Source: Bin87 sp965207585
GTDB lineage: Bacteria > Chloroflexota > Dehalococcoidia > Lucifugimonadales > UBA3495
Assembly (NCBI GenBank): GCA_965207585.1
Contig: CBDBMT010000003.1
Span: 1,612,001-1,676,000, forward strand
Direction of reading: 5' to 3'
Length of the DNA: 64,000 nt
Shown piece by piece: positions 33,582-42,165 of this stretch. A program made the position numbers and the translations under genes. Position 1 is the stretch's first letter. The number at the start of each line of letters is the position of its first letter. Under the pieces are notes generated by a model. It saw only the letters and a list, made by a program, of their open reading frames with translations. It had not been told where the DNA came from and ran no database searches.

Positions 33582-34823
33582 TTAAATCGCCCCCGCCCTT
33601 GCCAATCCCGCCAGGTCCCGCGCCGCATACCCCAACAGCCCGCAGTACACGTCCGCGTTGTGCTCGCCCAGGAGCGGGGCGCGGGTCAGCGTGGTGGGGG
33701 TTTCGCTGAGCTGGAAGGGGGCGCCGGTGTATTCCAGGGGGCCGGTGGCGGGGTGGTCGACCTCGGAGTAGAAGGCGCGCTCGCGTTGCTGTGGACTCTG
33801 GAACACCTCGGACGGCGTGTAGTAGGGGGCGATGGGGACGCCATGGGCCTGGCCCTCGGCGTAGAGCCACTCGCGGGTGTGCTGGGCGAACCATTCCCGC
33901 ATGTGCCGGTTCAGCTCGGGTCCGTGGGTGGCCGGGTCGCTGAACATCTCCGGCGACGCCCAGTCTGGGTTGCCGATGAAGGCCAGCAGGCCCTCGAACT
34001 GGCGCGGCTCCAGGGTCAGCAACTCCACGTAGCCATCCGACGCCGGCAGCACGCCGCCGACTCGGAAGTATCGCGAGAAGCGCGTCTCGGTGATGCCTTC
34101 CGACTCGTGCCGCTGAATGGGCATGTAGCCCACCGATAGCTGCGCTTCCTGCGCCGAGGCGTCGACCACCTGGCCGCGAGGACCGTCCGCGGATGCCAGG
34201 CGGTTGTACACCGCGGCCAGCGCGCCCACGGCAGCGGTGAGTCCGGCCTGGTAGTCGCCCATGTTGGCGCCGGCGACGATGGGCGGTCGATCCGGGAAGG
34301 TGTCCAGCGCGACCCCGTTGGGCAGGAGCCAGCCCTCGCCGCCGGCATGGAATATCGCCAGGTGTCCGGCCTGGTAGTCGGCGTAAGGGCCGGTGCTGCC
34401 GAAGGGCGTGACGGCGGTGACAATCACGTCGGGGTTGGCGTCGAGGAACGAGTCGTTATCCAGTCCGACGGCGGCGGCGCTGGCCGGCGTGTAGTCGTGC
34501 ACCACCATGTCGACGCGGGCTACCAGTTGGCGCAGCAAGTCCCGGCCGGCCGGGTTGTGCAGGTCCAGGGTGATGCTCCGCTTGCCGGTGTTGAGGTACA
34601 GGAACAGCCCGCTGCGCTCGGGATGGGGTTCGTCATCCGGGAACGGGCCGCGACGGCGGGACGGATCGCCGACGCCGGGCGGCTCCGCCTTGATGACCTC
34701 CGCGCCCAGGGACGCCAGCAGCTTGCCGCAGTAGGGGCCGGGTATGAGGGACGCCAGCTCCAGCACACGGAGGTTGGGGAGGGCAGCGGGTTGGAGTGTG
34801 AGTGGGGAGGCGGATGTGGTCAT
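33582..34823 (-). CDS. CaiB/BaiF family CoA-transferase
   Basis: 413 residues. V-L-E-L-A-S-L-I-P-G-P-Y-C-G-K-L-L, A-E-V-I-K-A-E-P-P, K-R-S-I-T-L-D-L and the catalytic Asp190 in N-M-G-D-Y-Q-A-G-L-T show a complete class III CoA-transferase. Its ATG overlaps the stop of the broken cyclophilin gene (TAATG), so it was translationally coupled to that gene and is the last gene of the long minus-strand run. Confidence 0.87.
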   Translation of the reverse strand: MTTSASPLTLQPAALPNLRVLELASLIPGPYCGKLLASLGAEVIKAEPPGVGDPSRRRGPFPDDEPHPERSGLFLYLNTGKRSITLDLHNPAGRDLLRQLVARVDMVVHDYTPASAAAVGLDNDSFLDANPDVIVTAVTPFGSTGPYADYQAGHLAIFHAGGEGWLLPNGVALDTFPDRPPIVAGANMGDYQAGLTAAVGALAAVYNRLASADGPRGQVVDASAQEAQLSVGYMPIQRHESEGITETRFSRYFRVGGVLPASDGYVELLTLEPRQFEGLLAFIGNPDWASPEMFSDPATHGPELNRHMREWFAQHTREWLYAEGQAHGVPIAPYYTPSEVFQSPQQRERAFYSEVDHPATGPLEYTGAPFQLSETPTTLTRAPLLGEHNADVYCGLLGYAARDLAGLARAGAI

Positions 34824-35429
34824 TACGATCCTATAATTTCCACCGACTGGATGACAACCGGGTTGACGGGAGTGGAACCCTTGCCTTCAGGCAATGTGGG
34901 AGCCGTGGCGATAGTGCGATAGTTTCCACACCGGCCACGACCTGACCGAAGATGGTGTAGTTGGGAGGCAATAAGTAGTCGGAGTGCAGGATTAAGAACT
35001 GGCTGCCATTAGTATCGGGCCCGGCATTGGCCATGGCCACTATGCCCCGGGAGTAAGCCTGCTGCACGGGCTCATTAGCGAAGGTATAGCCTGGTCCATC
35101 GCTCCCGGTGCCGGTGGAGTCGCCGCTCTGAATCATGAACCCTTCAATAGCACTGTGGAAAATCACGTTGTCGTAGAAACCCTGCCGGCCCAGAAAGACA
35201 AAATTGTTCGCCGCGTTTTGGGCTTCCGCGAGGAGCAGTTTGATCGTGATAGTTCCCGACGAGATATTGAGTACGTCGGTATGAGTACGTCGGTATAGGA
35301 TGAAGCGAGAGTGATGGTCATGGGCGGCAGTGACGCCCACTGCTTACAGGAATCACCATCACCAACTTGTGGGCTGGGGGTAGGGCAGCTTACACCGGTT
35401 TCCGTCGGAGTAAGGATACCGCTCTCCAT
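34823..35429 (-). pseudogene. Cyclophilin-type peptidyl-prolyl isomerase, two frameshifts
   Basis: The middle part is a clear cyclophilin: N-N-F-V-F-L-G-R-Q-G-F-Y-D-N-V-I-F-H, G-F-M-I-Q-S-G-D, R-G-I-V-A-M-A-N-A and N-G-S-Q-F-L-I. The N-terminal part lies in another frame because a 14-base unit is duplicated in tandem at 35269-35282 and 35283-35296. A second frame change near 34915 moves the true C-terminus (A-T-A-P-T-L-P-E-G, V-V-I-Q-S-V-E) out of frame; it ends at the TAA overlapping the next gene. Family members of this type are secreted or lipid-anchored, but no signal peptide remains. Confidence 0.75.
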
Positions 35430-35443
35430 GGCTACTGCTACCG

Positions 35444-36457
35444 TTACCTCGATCGTTGCTTCAAAATTGCCTCGATTGTTGCTTCAATATCGGACCTACC
35501 GCACAACAAGGCGATTATCTCTTTTTGGGCACGTTGCACTTGGTCGGTAGCATCGGCGGCTGTGCAAATTGGCGGTGCCGTAGTAGGATCATAATCCGAA
35601 TTGCGAAAATAAGTGCTGCATATCGTGTGGTGTTCTACGGCGACCTCGCACGGAGTTCGCCCCTTACTACCTCGCGCATTCATATTTGCGCCTTGGCTCA
35701 GTAGCATTTTTACGTTCGCCGTCTGATCACTCACCGCGGCAAAGTGCAGGGAAGTATCACCTCCATGGGCTTCAGCCTCAATGTCAGCTCCTCGATCCAG
35801 CAATAACGTGATGAGATTGTGATCGCCGGATTGGCTTGCGTAATGCAGCGGCGTAGATCCATGTTCATCTTTCGCCTTCACATCGGCACCATTGTCTAAC
35901 AATATTTTTACAATGTCATATGACGCTGGTTCGTCGAAAATTAATGCCCAATGCAACGGCGTAAATCCCTCGGGGCTAACGGCGTTGGCATCCGCTCCAT
36001 GTTCCAGTAACAGTGCTACGATCTCGGGATCTGGCCGGGTAGCGACTATAGCCGACTCCAAGGGGGAGAGCCATCCATCGGCGAGAGCGTTTGCGTCTGC
36101 CCCTGCTTCCAGCAAGAGCGAAACGATGTCTGTATATCCATATGTCGCAGCGTAATGCAAGCTCGTCAAGCCAAGTCGGTCGGTGGCGTTTACATCTGCA
36201 CCCGAATCGAGTTCGGCTTTCACATCTGACAAACTGGCAGTGCGCCAATAATCATCCCCATCGCACAAGCGGCCGCAATATCCTGGGCGAACCTCCACGG
36301 GTCGAGTCACCGGAGTGCCGAGGGCTTGGGCCACCGCTGCCGTTACCGTCGCCGAAATATCAGGCGTGGCCGTAGGCACCCGCTCCGGTCCTGAGCCGCA
36401 GCCGATAAGAACTATAGCTGCTGCCGTGGCCGCCAGCAGCAACACTGGCACTCTCAT
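35444..36457 (-). CDS. Ankyrin-repeat lipoprotein
   Basis: About 337 residues from the ATG at 36457: a signal peptide ending in the lipobox V-L-I-G-C, a short linker with A-T-P-D, then five to six ankyrin repeats between about 85 and 270 (units of the G-A-D-V-N-A...G-L/F-T-S/P-L-H-Y/W-A-A type). It is expected on the outer face of the membrane or the cell surface, binding other proteins. Its start overlaps the stop of the preceding small gene (ATGA). The tail (I-E-A-T-I-E-A) resembles the region upstream of the broken cyclophilin, hinting at a recombination point. Confidence 0.82.
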   Translation of the reverse strand: MRVPVLLLAATAAAIVLIGCGSGPERVPTATPDISATVTAAVAQALGTPVTRPVEVRPGYCGRLCDGDDYWRTASLSDVKAELDSGADVNATDRLGLTSLHYAATYGYTDIVSLLLEAGADANALADGWLSPLESAIVATRPDPEIVALLLEHGADANAVSPEGFTPLHWALIFDEPASYDIVKILLDNGADVKAKDEHGSTPLHYASQSGDHNLITLLLDRGADIEAEAHGGDTSLHFAAVSDQTANVKMLLSQGANMNARGSKGRTPCEVAVEHHTICSTYFRNSDYDPTTAPPICTAADATDQVQRAQKEIIALLCGRSDIEATIEAILKQRSR

Positions 36458-36807
36458 CTTTTCGTAAGTTCGGCGTTCCCAAAGATTGCCATGACGCCAG
36501 GTATGTCGGCGTAGGAACATTCCAGCACAGCGGTCCGGATTTTTTGCTCAACCAGAGCAACCATTTTTTCACTATTGAAAGAAGCGTTGCCTTTTTCATC
36601 CCGCAACGCTTTGAATCCACAGACGACGAAGCCGAACGGAACTTGAACTCTATCAAGTTGGGGGAAATGGACGTCGCGTGCGCGTTCTTGGTCCAACACG
36701 GAATCGGAAAACGCTGGATCCTGTTGCCGCTGGGACCACCTCCGCAGGGCACCCCGAAGCTCCCTGATGGATTCCTGGTCGAGGTGAACATTGAAATCGT
36801 GATTCAT
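36454..36807 (-). CDS. Small hypothetical protein coupled to the ankyrin lipoprotein
   Basis: 117 residues, no signal peptide or membrane segment. The centre has V-P-F-G-F-V-V-C-G-F-K-A-L-R-D-E-K-G and a late P-G-V-M-A-I-F-G-N. I do not recognise it. Its stop codon overlaps the ankyrin gene start by four bases, so both are made together. It follows the retropepsin-like genes on the same strand. Confidence 0.6.
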   Translation of the reverse strand: MNHDFNVHLDQESIRELRGALRRWSQRQQDPAFSDSVLDQERARDVHFPQLDRVQVPFGFVVCGFKALRDEKGNASFNSEKMVALVEQKIRTAVLECSYADIPGVMAIFGNAELTKR

Positions 36808-36923
36808 ATCTGAAATGTCTCCTACACGTTGCTATCGACTTGCATCGCACGATATCGACTGTGTAATGACGGCTCTGCCGCTGATGTGCCTGGGATATGT
36901 AGCTCCACGCCGACGCAAGTCCG

Positions 36924-37325
36924 TCAGTTCCTGGATTGTAAATCCGATACGTCCAGCATTGTAGGCATCAGCCCACGGTGAATTTTTAACGGTTTAGCCG
37001 GTTTGGAAATGCGCCCCTGCTCCAGGTCTACCTCGTATCCCAGCGCACGCAGGACATCAGCGCCAACGGTGGGTCTGCTTGTTGGAGCTACGTACTGGTG
37101 AATGGTGCGCCCCTCGAAATCCACGCAGGAGAGGTAGATTGGCGCGCGGTTTGCGGCGTCGTCACCCATTGGGCCATACAACAAGCCGGGAACCTCGGCC
37201 AGTCCCAAGGTGTCGATGGCCGATTGCGGCAACCCAAGTTGCGCCGACCGTTTGGCAACTCGGAAGTCAAACTGCCACGTTTCCGACTTGCCAATGATGC
37301 TGCCCTTGATAAAGGTTTTGCCCAC
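36924..37325 (-). CDS. Retropepsin-like protein with destroyed catalytic motif (A-K-R)
   Basis: 133 residues, a clear paralogue of the protein at 37881-38243: same start M-G-K-T-F, G-S-I, then F-x-F-x-V and G-L-P-Q-x-x-I-D-x-L-G-L. At positions 24-26, where the paralogue has D-T-G, this protein has A-K-R. The second half keeps T-V-G-A-D-V-L-R-A-L-G. It should not be proteolytic, but could still dimerise. It follows the next retropepsin-like gene by one base. Confidence 0.72.
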   Translation of the reverse strand: MGKTFIKGSIIGKSETWQFDFRVAKRSAQLGLPQSAIDTLGLAEVPGLLYGPMGDDAANRAPIYLSCVDFEGRTIHQYVAPTSRPTVGADVLRALGYEVDLEQGRISKPAKPLKIHRGLMPTMLDVSDLQSRN

Positions 37326-37326
37326 T

Positions 37327-37836
37327 TTACGCCCGCTCCTTATCGTGTGAGCTGCCGGCAGACTCAGGCAACACCACCGTAACCGTGTTTTCGTCCGCGG
37401 GGTACAGCGTGAGATGCCAGTTCACCAGGTCAATTTCGTACCTCATTCCGGTGTGCTGCGCCAGCGTTTCGAAGGCCCACGGGTCCAGCGGGCCGGCAAA
37501 CGGTTTGGTGTCCTTTTCCAGTTTGCCCTTTTCCCAATCAACCTTGTAACCGAAATCGCGCAGGGTGTTGGCTCCCACGATATGCCGTTCCGTCGCAATC
37601 ACGTCTTCGGCAAATGCCAGTTTGTCCAGCGTGCAGATTGCGGTATAGACCGGCGCGCTCACCGGGCCGTGGTCGGTCATGACCTCGTCGGTGCGCCGGC
37701 CGACCCACTCCAGGCCCAGAGCATCAATATCGGACTGGGGAATACCCATGCGCCGGGCCTGCCTGACCACCAGGAAGTCAAACTCACGCGCTTCCGATTT
37801 GCCGTTGACGCGAAGTTTGGCATATATGTCGCTCAT
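37327..37836 (-). CDS. Retropepsin-like protein with destroyed catalytic motif (V-R-Q)
   Basis: 169 residues. Residues 20-40 (D-F-L-V-V-R-Q-A-R-R-M-G-I-P-Q-S-D-I-D-A) line up without gaps with the intact relative, placing V24-R25-Q26 over D-T-G. The second half has H-I-V-G-A-N-T-L-R-D-F-G-Y. An extra C-terminal stretch of about 40 residues is not in the relatives. It is predicted inactive as a protease and is one base from the gene downstream. Confidence 0.72.
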   Translation of the reverse strand: MSDIYAKLRVNGKSEAREFDFLVVRQARRMGIPQSDIDALGLEWVGRRTDEVMTDHGPVSAPVYTAICTLDKLAFAEDVIATERHIVGANTLRDFGYKVDWEKGKLEKDTKPFAGPLDPWAFETLAQHTGMRYEIDLVNWHLTLYPADENTVTVVLPESAGSSHDKERA

Positions 37837-37880
37837 AACCGGACCCCCTTGCTCACGGCGACAAGCCGCGCCGAGTTGGA

Positions 37881-38243
37881 CTATGACCCGGATGGCGAGG
37901 AAGCATCCAATTCCGTTCGCGGCATAATCCGCTCGCGCGCCGGGTCAACGATGAATTCCAACCTTTGGAGCAGCACATATCCGACCAGAAATTGAGGCGC
38001 GTCAACCGCCACGTCAAGGAACTCTGCGCCTTCCAACGTCCCGGTGACATTATACAATTGCTTCTCGATGACGCCATTGCCGGTTTCGATGGGAACAACA
38101 GTATTGGGGATTGGCTCCAGTCCCAGCGCATCTATGTAAATCTGCGGCAACCCAATCCACGTTGCGCCAGTATCCACCAGAAACGTAAAGTCCCAGCGGA
38201 ACGTTTTGCCGTCGATACTGCCTCTGGCGAAGGTTTTGCCCAT
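37881..38243 (-). CDS. Retropepsin-like aspartic protease, intact motif
   Basis: 120 residues with D24-T25-G26-A in F-L-V-D-T-G-A-T-W-I-G-L-P, then I-D-A-L-G-L and the second-half F-L-V-G-Y-V-L-L-Q-R-L. It is the only member of this three-gene group with the catalytic Asp. The two downstream genes encode close relatives without it. All three could mix in one dimer population, which would lower the share of active dimers; that is inference. Confidence 0.78.
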   Translation of the reverse strand: MGKTFARGSIDGKTFRWDFTFLVDTGATWIGLPQIYIDALGLEPIPNTVVPIETGNGVIEKQLYNVTGTLEGAEFLDVAVDAPQFLVGYVLLQRLEFIVDPARERIMPRTELDASSPSGS

Positions 38244-38287
38244 TGTGTATGCGCTCTCGTCATATATCCGGGTTGGCGGATTTCAAC

Positions 38288-38719
38288 CTATTGTAGCGTC
38301 GTAGCGCGCGGAACAGTATCGAGCGTCAGCTCAAACCGGCTGACGTCGGCGGGGCGGTTGCCGGGGTAGGTGGGAAACTTTGGCGGCCTGGTGTTCAGCT
38401 CCATACCGACGACCGCGGCCTCGGGCACCGTCAGCCACTCTGATCCGGGGTCTACCAGGCAGTCGAACTCCGGCGGCACTGGACAATCGTTGATTGCGCC
38501 CGGCGCAACTGGAACGTCCAGCCGGAACGGGTCATGGCTGACGACACGCCTGGAGACAAACAACACCTCAAAGCTTTCCACTTCGTCAGTGTCAGGGTTG
38601 AATCTGGCGATGACCATGTCCTCGATATCGTCGGAGTCCTGCCCCACGTAGGGCCGGCATTTCCCGACGTACAGCATGTCGCCAATCCGGTCGTATTCAA
38701 ATATCATTCGCGTGTCCAT
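38288..38719 (-). CDS. DUF2283 domain joined to a partial retropepsin-like domain
   Basis: 143 residues. The first 58 are a DUF2283 domain (F-E-Y-D-R-I-G-D-M-L-Y-V, then I-A-R-F-N-P-D-T-D-E-V-E-S-F). From about 83 the sequence is like the first half of the retropepsin proteins: F-D-C-L-V-D90-P-G92-S-E-W-L-T-V-P, with Pro in place of the Thr of D-T-G. The second half of that fold is missing. The ATG follows AGAGGA and overlaps the end of the nuclease-like gene by 16 bases, so both are coupled. Confidence 0.68.
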   Translation of the reverse strand: MDTRMIFEYDRIGDMLYVGKCRPYVGQDSDDIEDMVIARFNPDTDEVESFEVLFVSRRVVSHDPFRLDVPVAPGAINDCPVPPEFDCLVDPGSEWLTVPEAAVVGMELNTRPPKFPTYPGNRPADVSRFELTLDTVPRATTLQ

Positions 38720-39024
38720 ATTATTTGTCCTCTGGGAAGCCGGTGGGTAACGTAGGCGGTTACTATCCAGTTACGCGGCCCGGGATCGCTGACTACCGCC
38801 ACGACCACGTACTTGCCCAAATCATTGTACCAGCGGCAGAATTGCAGAGAGTTGTCGTCCGGTATTTTGCGCTGTATCCGGTCAGGGGAGGCCAATGCGA
38901 ACCTGATATATTCGGGACGGTTGGGAAGAAGTTCGCCGTGGCCCTCTCTGATGTGCCTCATCCGCTCGTCGTTAAGCTCCACAGAGTTGCCGAGGTACGG
39001 GCACAGGAAGAAAGTCAAAGCCAT
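38704..39024 (-). CDS. PBECR-like nuclease-fold protein, probable toxin
   Basis: 106 residues from the ATG at 39024 (a TTG at 39036 is also possible). V-E-L-N-D-E-R-M-R-H-I-R-E-G-H, then R-x-E-Y-I-R-F-A-L-A-S-P-D, Y-V-V-V-A-V-V, I-V-T-A-Y-V-T-H and the ending G-Q-I-I-W match small PBECR (barnase/EndoU/colicin/RelE-like) proteins. These often lie next to DUF2283 genes, as here. I infer a toxin-antitoxin pair in which the DUF2283 protein is the likely antitoxin. The gene follows yihY by a few bases. Confidence 0.65.
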   Translation of the reverse strand: MALTFFLCPYLGNSVELNDERMRHIREGHGELLPNRPEYIRFALASPDRIQRKIPDDNSLQFCRWYNDLGKYVVVAVVSDPGPRNWIVTAYVTHRLPRGQIIWTRE

Positions 39025-39028
39025 CAAT

Positions 39029-40060
39029 TCACTCAAGGTTGTTCGGGGACGCCTGCGGGCTGCCGCCCGTGCCCAGGAACCAACCGGATCTCGGCCACGG
39101 GCCGTCGCCCCGGTAGATGCTCTGGGCGTAGGCGGTGAGCACGGCGCCCGATACCAGCGTCAACGCGGATACGAACAGCCAGATCAGGATAATCAGCACC
39201 GAGGCCAGGGGGCCGTAGAATAACCGCTGCGGCGCAATGTACGAGAAGAACAGGGCGAACACATAGGCGGCGGCCTCGAAGATGATGCTGGCGCTCACCG
39301 CTCCGACCATGGCGTAACGCCAGAGGACCGGTCGCTCGGGCACGTACCGGTACACCAGGAGGAATACGATGATCGAGAGCAGCCACGCCAGGAGGCTCGG
39401 CCACCAGCGTTGCGCCTCTATCGCGTTCGCTAGGCCCTCCAGTTCGACGGCGCGCAGGATGTAGACGGTGAAGTCGGGGAAGGTGACGTAGGTAAGCACC
39501 GTGGAAATCAACAGCCCCAGGGCCATCGCGCTGAGAAACAGGTACTCCCGCGTCTTGCCCAGGATGCCCACCTGGGCCGGTTCGATGCCCCAGGCGCGAT
39601 TAACCACCAGCCCCACCGCGCCGAACAGCTTGAAACTGCCCCAGAGCAGGCCGAGCAGGGCCACGAAGAGGGTGGCGCCGGCCACCGCCGGCGGCTGGGC
39701 CGGCCACAACGTGGACACGTCGATGTTGGGTGGGAGCACACCGGAGGAGATGGCGGAGAACCAGGTACGGGCGCCTTCCTCTCCCAGCAACATCGGCAGG
39801 AGCTGCAGCACCACCACCGAGAAGGGCAGCAGAGACACCATCCCGTAGTAGGCTACGCCGGCCATGAGCTGCTGGTTGTCGTTCTGCATGACCGCCGACA
39901 CGGTTGCCAGCGCCAACCGCACGGAGCTATGGCGCTGCGCCAACCGCTGGATGTAGCGGCGGAGATGAAGGGCCCGAAGCACCGGCCGGATCCGCAGCAA
40001 CCGCCGGTTGCGGGTGGCCCAGTCGGCGGCCTGGTGCAATTTCGCTTCTAGAGAGGCCAT
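39029..40060 (-). CDS. YihY/BrkB family membrane protein
   Basis: 343 residues with about six transmembrane helices. The family signature is present: A-G-V-A-Y-Y-G-M-V-S-L-L-P near 70, then N-R-A-W-G-I, later F-S-Y-I-A-P-Q-R-L-F-Y-G-P-L-A-S and I-L-I-W-L-F-V-S-A-L. YihY proteins are inner-membrane proteins of uncertain role (wrongly called RNase BN in older work). It ends where the nuclease-like gene begins. Confidence 0.86.
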   Translation of the reverse strand: MASLEAKLHQAADWATRNRRLLRIRPVLRALHLRRYIQRLAQRHSSVRLALATVSAVMQNDNQQLMAGVAYYGMVSLLPFSVVVLQLLPMLLGEEGARTWFSAISSGVLPPNIDVSTLWPAQPPAVAGATLFVALLGLLWGSFKLFGAVGLVVNRAWGIEPAQVGILGKTREYLFLSAMALGLLISTVLTYVTFPDFTVYILRAVELEGLANAIEAQRWWPSLLAWLLSIIVFLLVYRYVPERPVLWRYAMVGAVSASIIFEAAAYVFALFFSYIAPQRLFYGPLASVLIILIWLFVSALTLVSGAVLTAYAQSIYRGDGPWPRSGWFLGTGGSPQASPNNLE

Positions 40061-40075
40061 GTGCGATCAGTCGGA

Positions 40076-40627
40076 TCAGTCGATGTCATCTGGTGAACTG
40101 CGGCCCAGCAGGCGATGGGTTGACAGCCTGAGCCACATCCTGCCGACGATGTTGGAAGCGGGGATGGGACCAAAACGCCGGCTGTCCCAGCTGTCGGCGC
40201 GGTTGTCTCCCATCAGGAAGTATGCGTCGTCGTCGCACAACCACAGCAGGCCGGGGCCGGGCGCGGCTCGTGCCCCAACCGCAAGATACGGCTCCGACAG
40301 CGCTATTCCCTCTACCGAGACGGCGCCGTCGCTCCCGACTCGAACCAGTTCTCCAGGCAGGCCGACTACACGTTTCACGTTGGTCAACAGACTGTCATCT
40401 CCTGAAGGCGAAGGTGATTCCGCCAACACAATCGATCCCCGCCGGTAACTTGCGCCCTCTCCCGAAACGCGGCGCACGTGAATCAAATCGCCATCGCGCA
40501 ACGTGGGGCTCATGCTGTCGCCCCGGACCAGATACAGCGAGCCGCACAACACCCGAAGTACGTTGATGCCCACGAAACGGATGGCAGTCAGCGCCGCGCC
40601 GACCCTGCGGAAATTATTCCGCGCCAC
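40076..40627 (-). CDS. Type I signal peptidase-like S26 protease
   Basis: 183 residues with an N-terminal hydrophobic anchor (about 12-32), box B with the nucleophile S38 in G-D-S-M-S-P-T-L, box D with the general base K85 in V-K-R-V-V-G-L-P-G-E, and box E M-G-D-N-R-A-D-S-W-D-S-R. This is a complete Ser/Lys signal peptidase I active site with the catalytic domain outside the membrane. It starts two bases after pheA ends, within the same run. Confidence 0.87.
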   Translation of the reverse strand: MARNNFRRVGAALTAIRFVGINVLRVLCGSLYLVRGDSMSPTLRDGDLIHVRRVSGEGASYRRGSIVLAESPSPSGDDSLLTNVKRVVGLPGELVRVGSDGAVSVEGIALSEPYLAVGARAAPGPGLLWLCDDDAYFLMGDNRADSWDSRRFGPIPASNIVGRMWLRLSTHRLLGRSSPDDID

Positions 40628-40629
40628 CG

Positions 40630-41466
40630 TTACTCGGCGCGGGGTTCCCAGAAGGGATAGGACCCTAATATCTTCAACATGTCCGTGCGCCGGCGCAGCC
40701 CATCCAGCGCGGCGGCCACTTCCGGCTGGTGCCGGTGGCCTTCGCAGTCGATCAAAAAGATATACCTGCCCAGTTCCTGCTTGGTCGGGCGGCTTTCAAT
40801 CTTGACCAGGTTGATGTTCCGGCTGGCGAATTCGCCGATGGTGCTGTACAGGTTTCCGGGACGGTCCACCGTGAATGAGAAGCAGATGGACGTGCGGTCG
40901 TGGCCGGTGGGAGCATGGTCGGCGTGAGCCAGGACGACGAATCGTGTCTGGTTCGTCGTGTTGTCCTGGATTCCCTTGTCCAGGATCTGCACGTCGTAGA
41001 TTTCGGCGGCCCGCTGGGGACAGATCGCGGCGGCCGGAACCCGGCTGCCCTGCATATCGGCGACCGCGGCGGCCGTGCTCAGGGAAGCTTCGCGCGGAAT
41101 GGCGGGAAAATGCGTTTCCAGGTATTCCCGGCACTGGGCCAACGCCTGCGGGTGGGAGTATATGACCTCTACGGATTCGGCCGCCACGCCCGGCGCGGCA
41201 ACCAGGTAGTGGTCGATGGGGATCACCACCTCGTTCTGGATGGACAGGCCGGACTGGGCGATAAGCAGGTCCAGCGTGAACGTGACCGATCCCTCCAGAC
41301 TGTTCTCGATGGGCACCACGCCGGCAACCACCTCGTTGTTGGATACGGCGGCGCCCACCGCGCTGATGGTGGGATAAGGAGTCAGGTTGCCCTGGGGCGC
41401 GTAGAGCAGCGCGGCCTGCTCCGTGTAGGTTCCCACCGGTCCCAGGTATCCGATCTGGTCGCTCAT
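40630..41466 (-). CDS. pheA: Prephenate dehydratase
   Basis: 278 residues: the PDT domain (G-Y-L-G-P-V-G-T-Y-T-E-Q-A-A at the start, P-I-E-N-S-L-E-G-S-V near 52-61, and the T-R-F motif in N-Q-T-R-F-V-V-L) followed by a C-terminal ACT domain with R-P-G-N-L-Y-S and E-S-R-P-T. The enzyme turns prephenate into phenylpyruvate for phenylalanine synthesis, and the ACT domain gives feedback control by Phe. No chorismate mutase domain is fused. The ATG at 41466 fits the usual N-terminus. Confidence 0.93.
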   Translation of the reverse strand: MSDQIGYLGPVGTYTEQAALLYAPQGNLTPYPTISAVGAAVSNNEVVAGVVPIENSLEGSVTFTLDLLIAQSGLSIQNEVVIPIDHYLVAAPGVAAESVEVIYSHPQALAQCREYLETHFPAIPREASLSTAAAVADMQGSRVPAAAICPQRAAEIYDVQILDKGIQDNTTNQTRFVVLAHADHAPTGHDRTSICFSFTVDRPGNLYSTIGEFASRNINLVKIESRPTKQELGRYIFLIDCEGHRHQPEVAAALDGLRRRTDMLKILGSYPFWEPRAE

Positions 41467-41500
41467 TAGGGTTACCACGCTATACAGGCTGGGGCCGCGA

Positions 41501-42160
41501 TCACCGGGCAAACGCCCTCTCGACATCCTCGTGACTGCCGACCACCACGAGGATGTCGCCATCGTCGATCAATTCCTCTTCAGCCGGGTTGATGATGTAT
41601 TCACTCCCGCGCCTGATGACCATCACCGAGACGTGATGGCGTGTTGATTCGGAGACGAGGCCCGCGTCCCGCAGGGACATGCCGCGCATCTTTTCCGGGG
41701 GCCGCAACTTGTGCACCCCGGTGTCATCGGTGATGTGCATGAACTCGACGTAGTTGGGGCTCAGATCCAGGCTGGCGGCGCGTTCCGCGGCCTCCTCCTC
41801 GGGGAAGATCACCTTGTCCGCGCCCACGCGGTGCAGTATCTCCGCGTGCTGCGTGTCGGTTGCCCGCGCAATTACGTAAGGTAGCCCCATGGACTTGAGC
41901 ATCATGGTGGTGATGATGCTGGACTGGATCTGGCTGCCCAGGGCCACGACGGCCACGTCCATGTCGGTAACGCCCAGGTCGCGCAGCGCCGTTTCGTTGG
42001 TTGCGTTGGCCTCGACGGCGTAGGTGACGCGGCCCAGCATTTCCTGCACGCGCTGCTCGTCCTGATCGATAGCGAGCACTTCGTGCTCCCGCTGGAACAG
42101 CGTGCTGGCCAGCTTCGCTCCAAACCGGCCCAATCCGATTACGCATACTTGCTTTGGCAT
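41501..42160 (-). CDS. trkA: Trk/Ktr potassium uptake regulatory subunit
   Basis: 219 residues, a single RCK unit: Rossmann N-domain (V-I-G-L-G-R-F-G, then I-D-Q-D-E at the end of beta-2) and RCK_C domain in the last 75 residues. This size fits the KtrA/single-unit TrkA form, which gates the membrane subunit by binding nucleotide. Its gene starts five bases after the trkH-like gene ends. Confidence 0.9.
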   Translation of the reverse strand: MPKQVCVIGLGRFGAKLASTLFQREHEVLAIDQDEQRVQEMLGRVTYAVEANATNETALRDLGVTDMDVAVVALGSQIQSSIITTMMLKSMGLPYVIARATDTQHAEILHRVGADKVIFPEEEAAERAASLDLSPNYVEFMHITDDTGVHKLRPPEKMRGMSLRDAGLVSESTRHHVSVMVIRRGSEYIINPAEEELIDDGDILVVVGSHEDVERAFAR

Positions 42161-42165
42161 GATGA

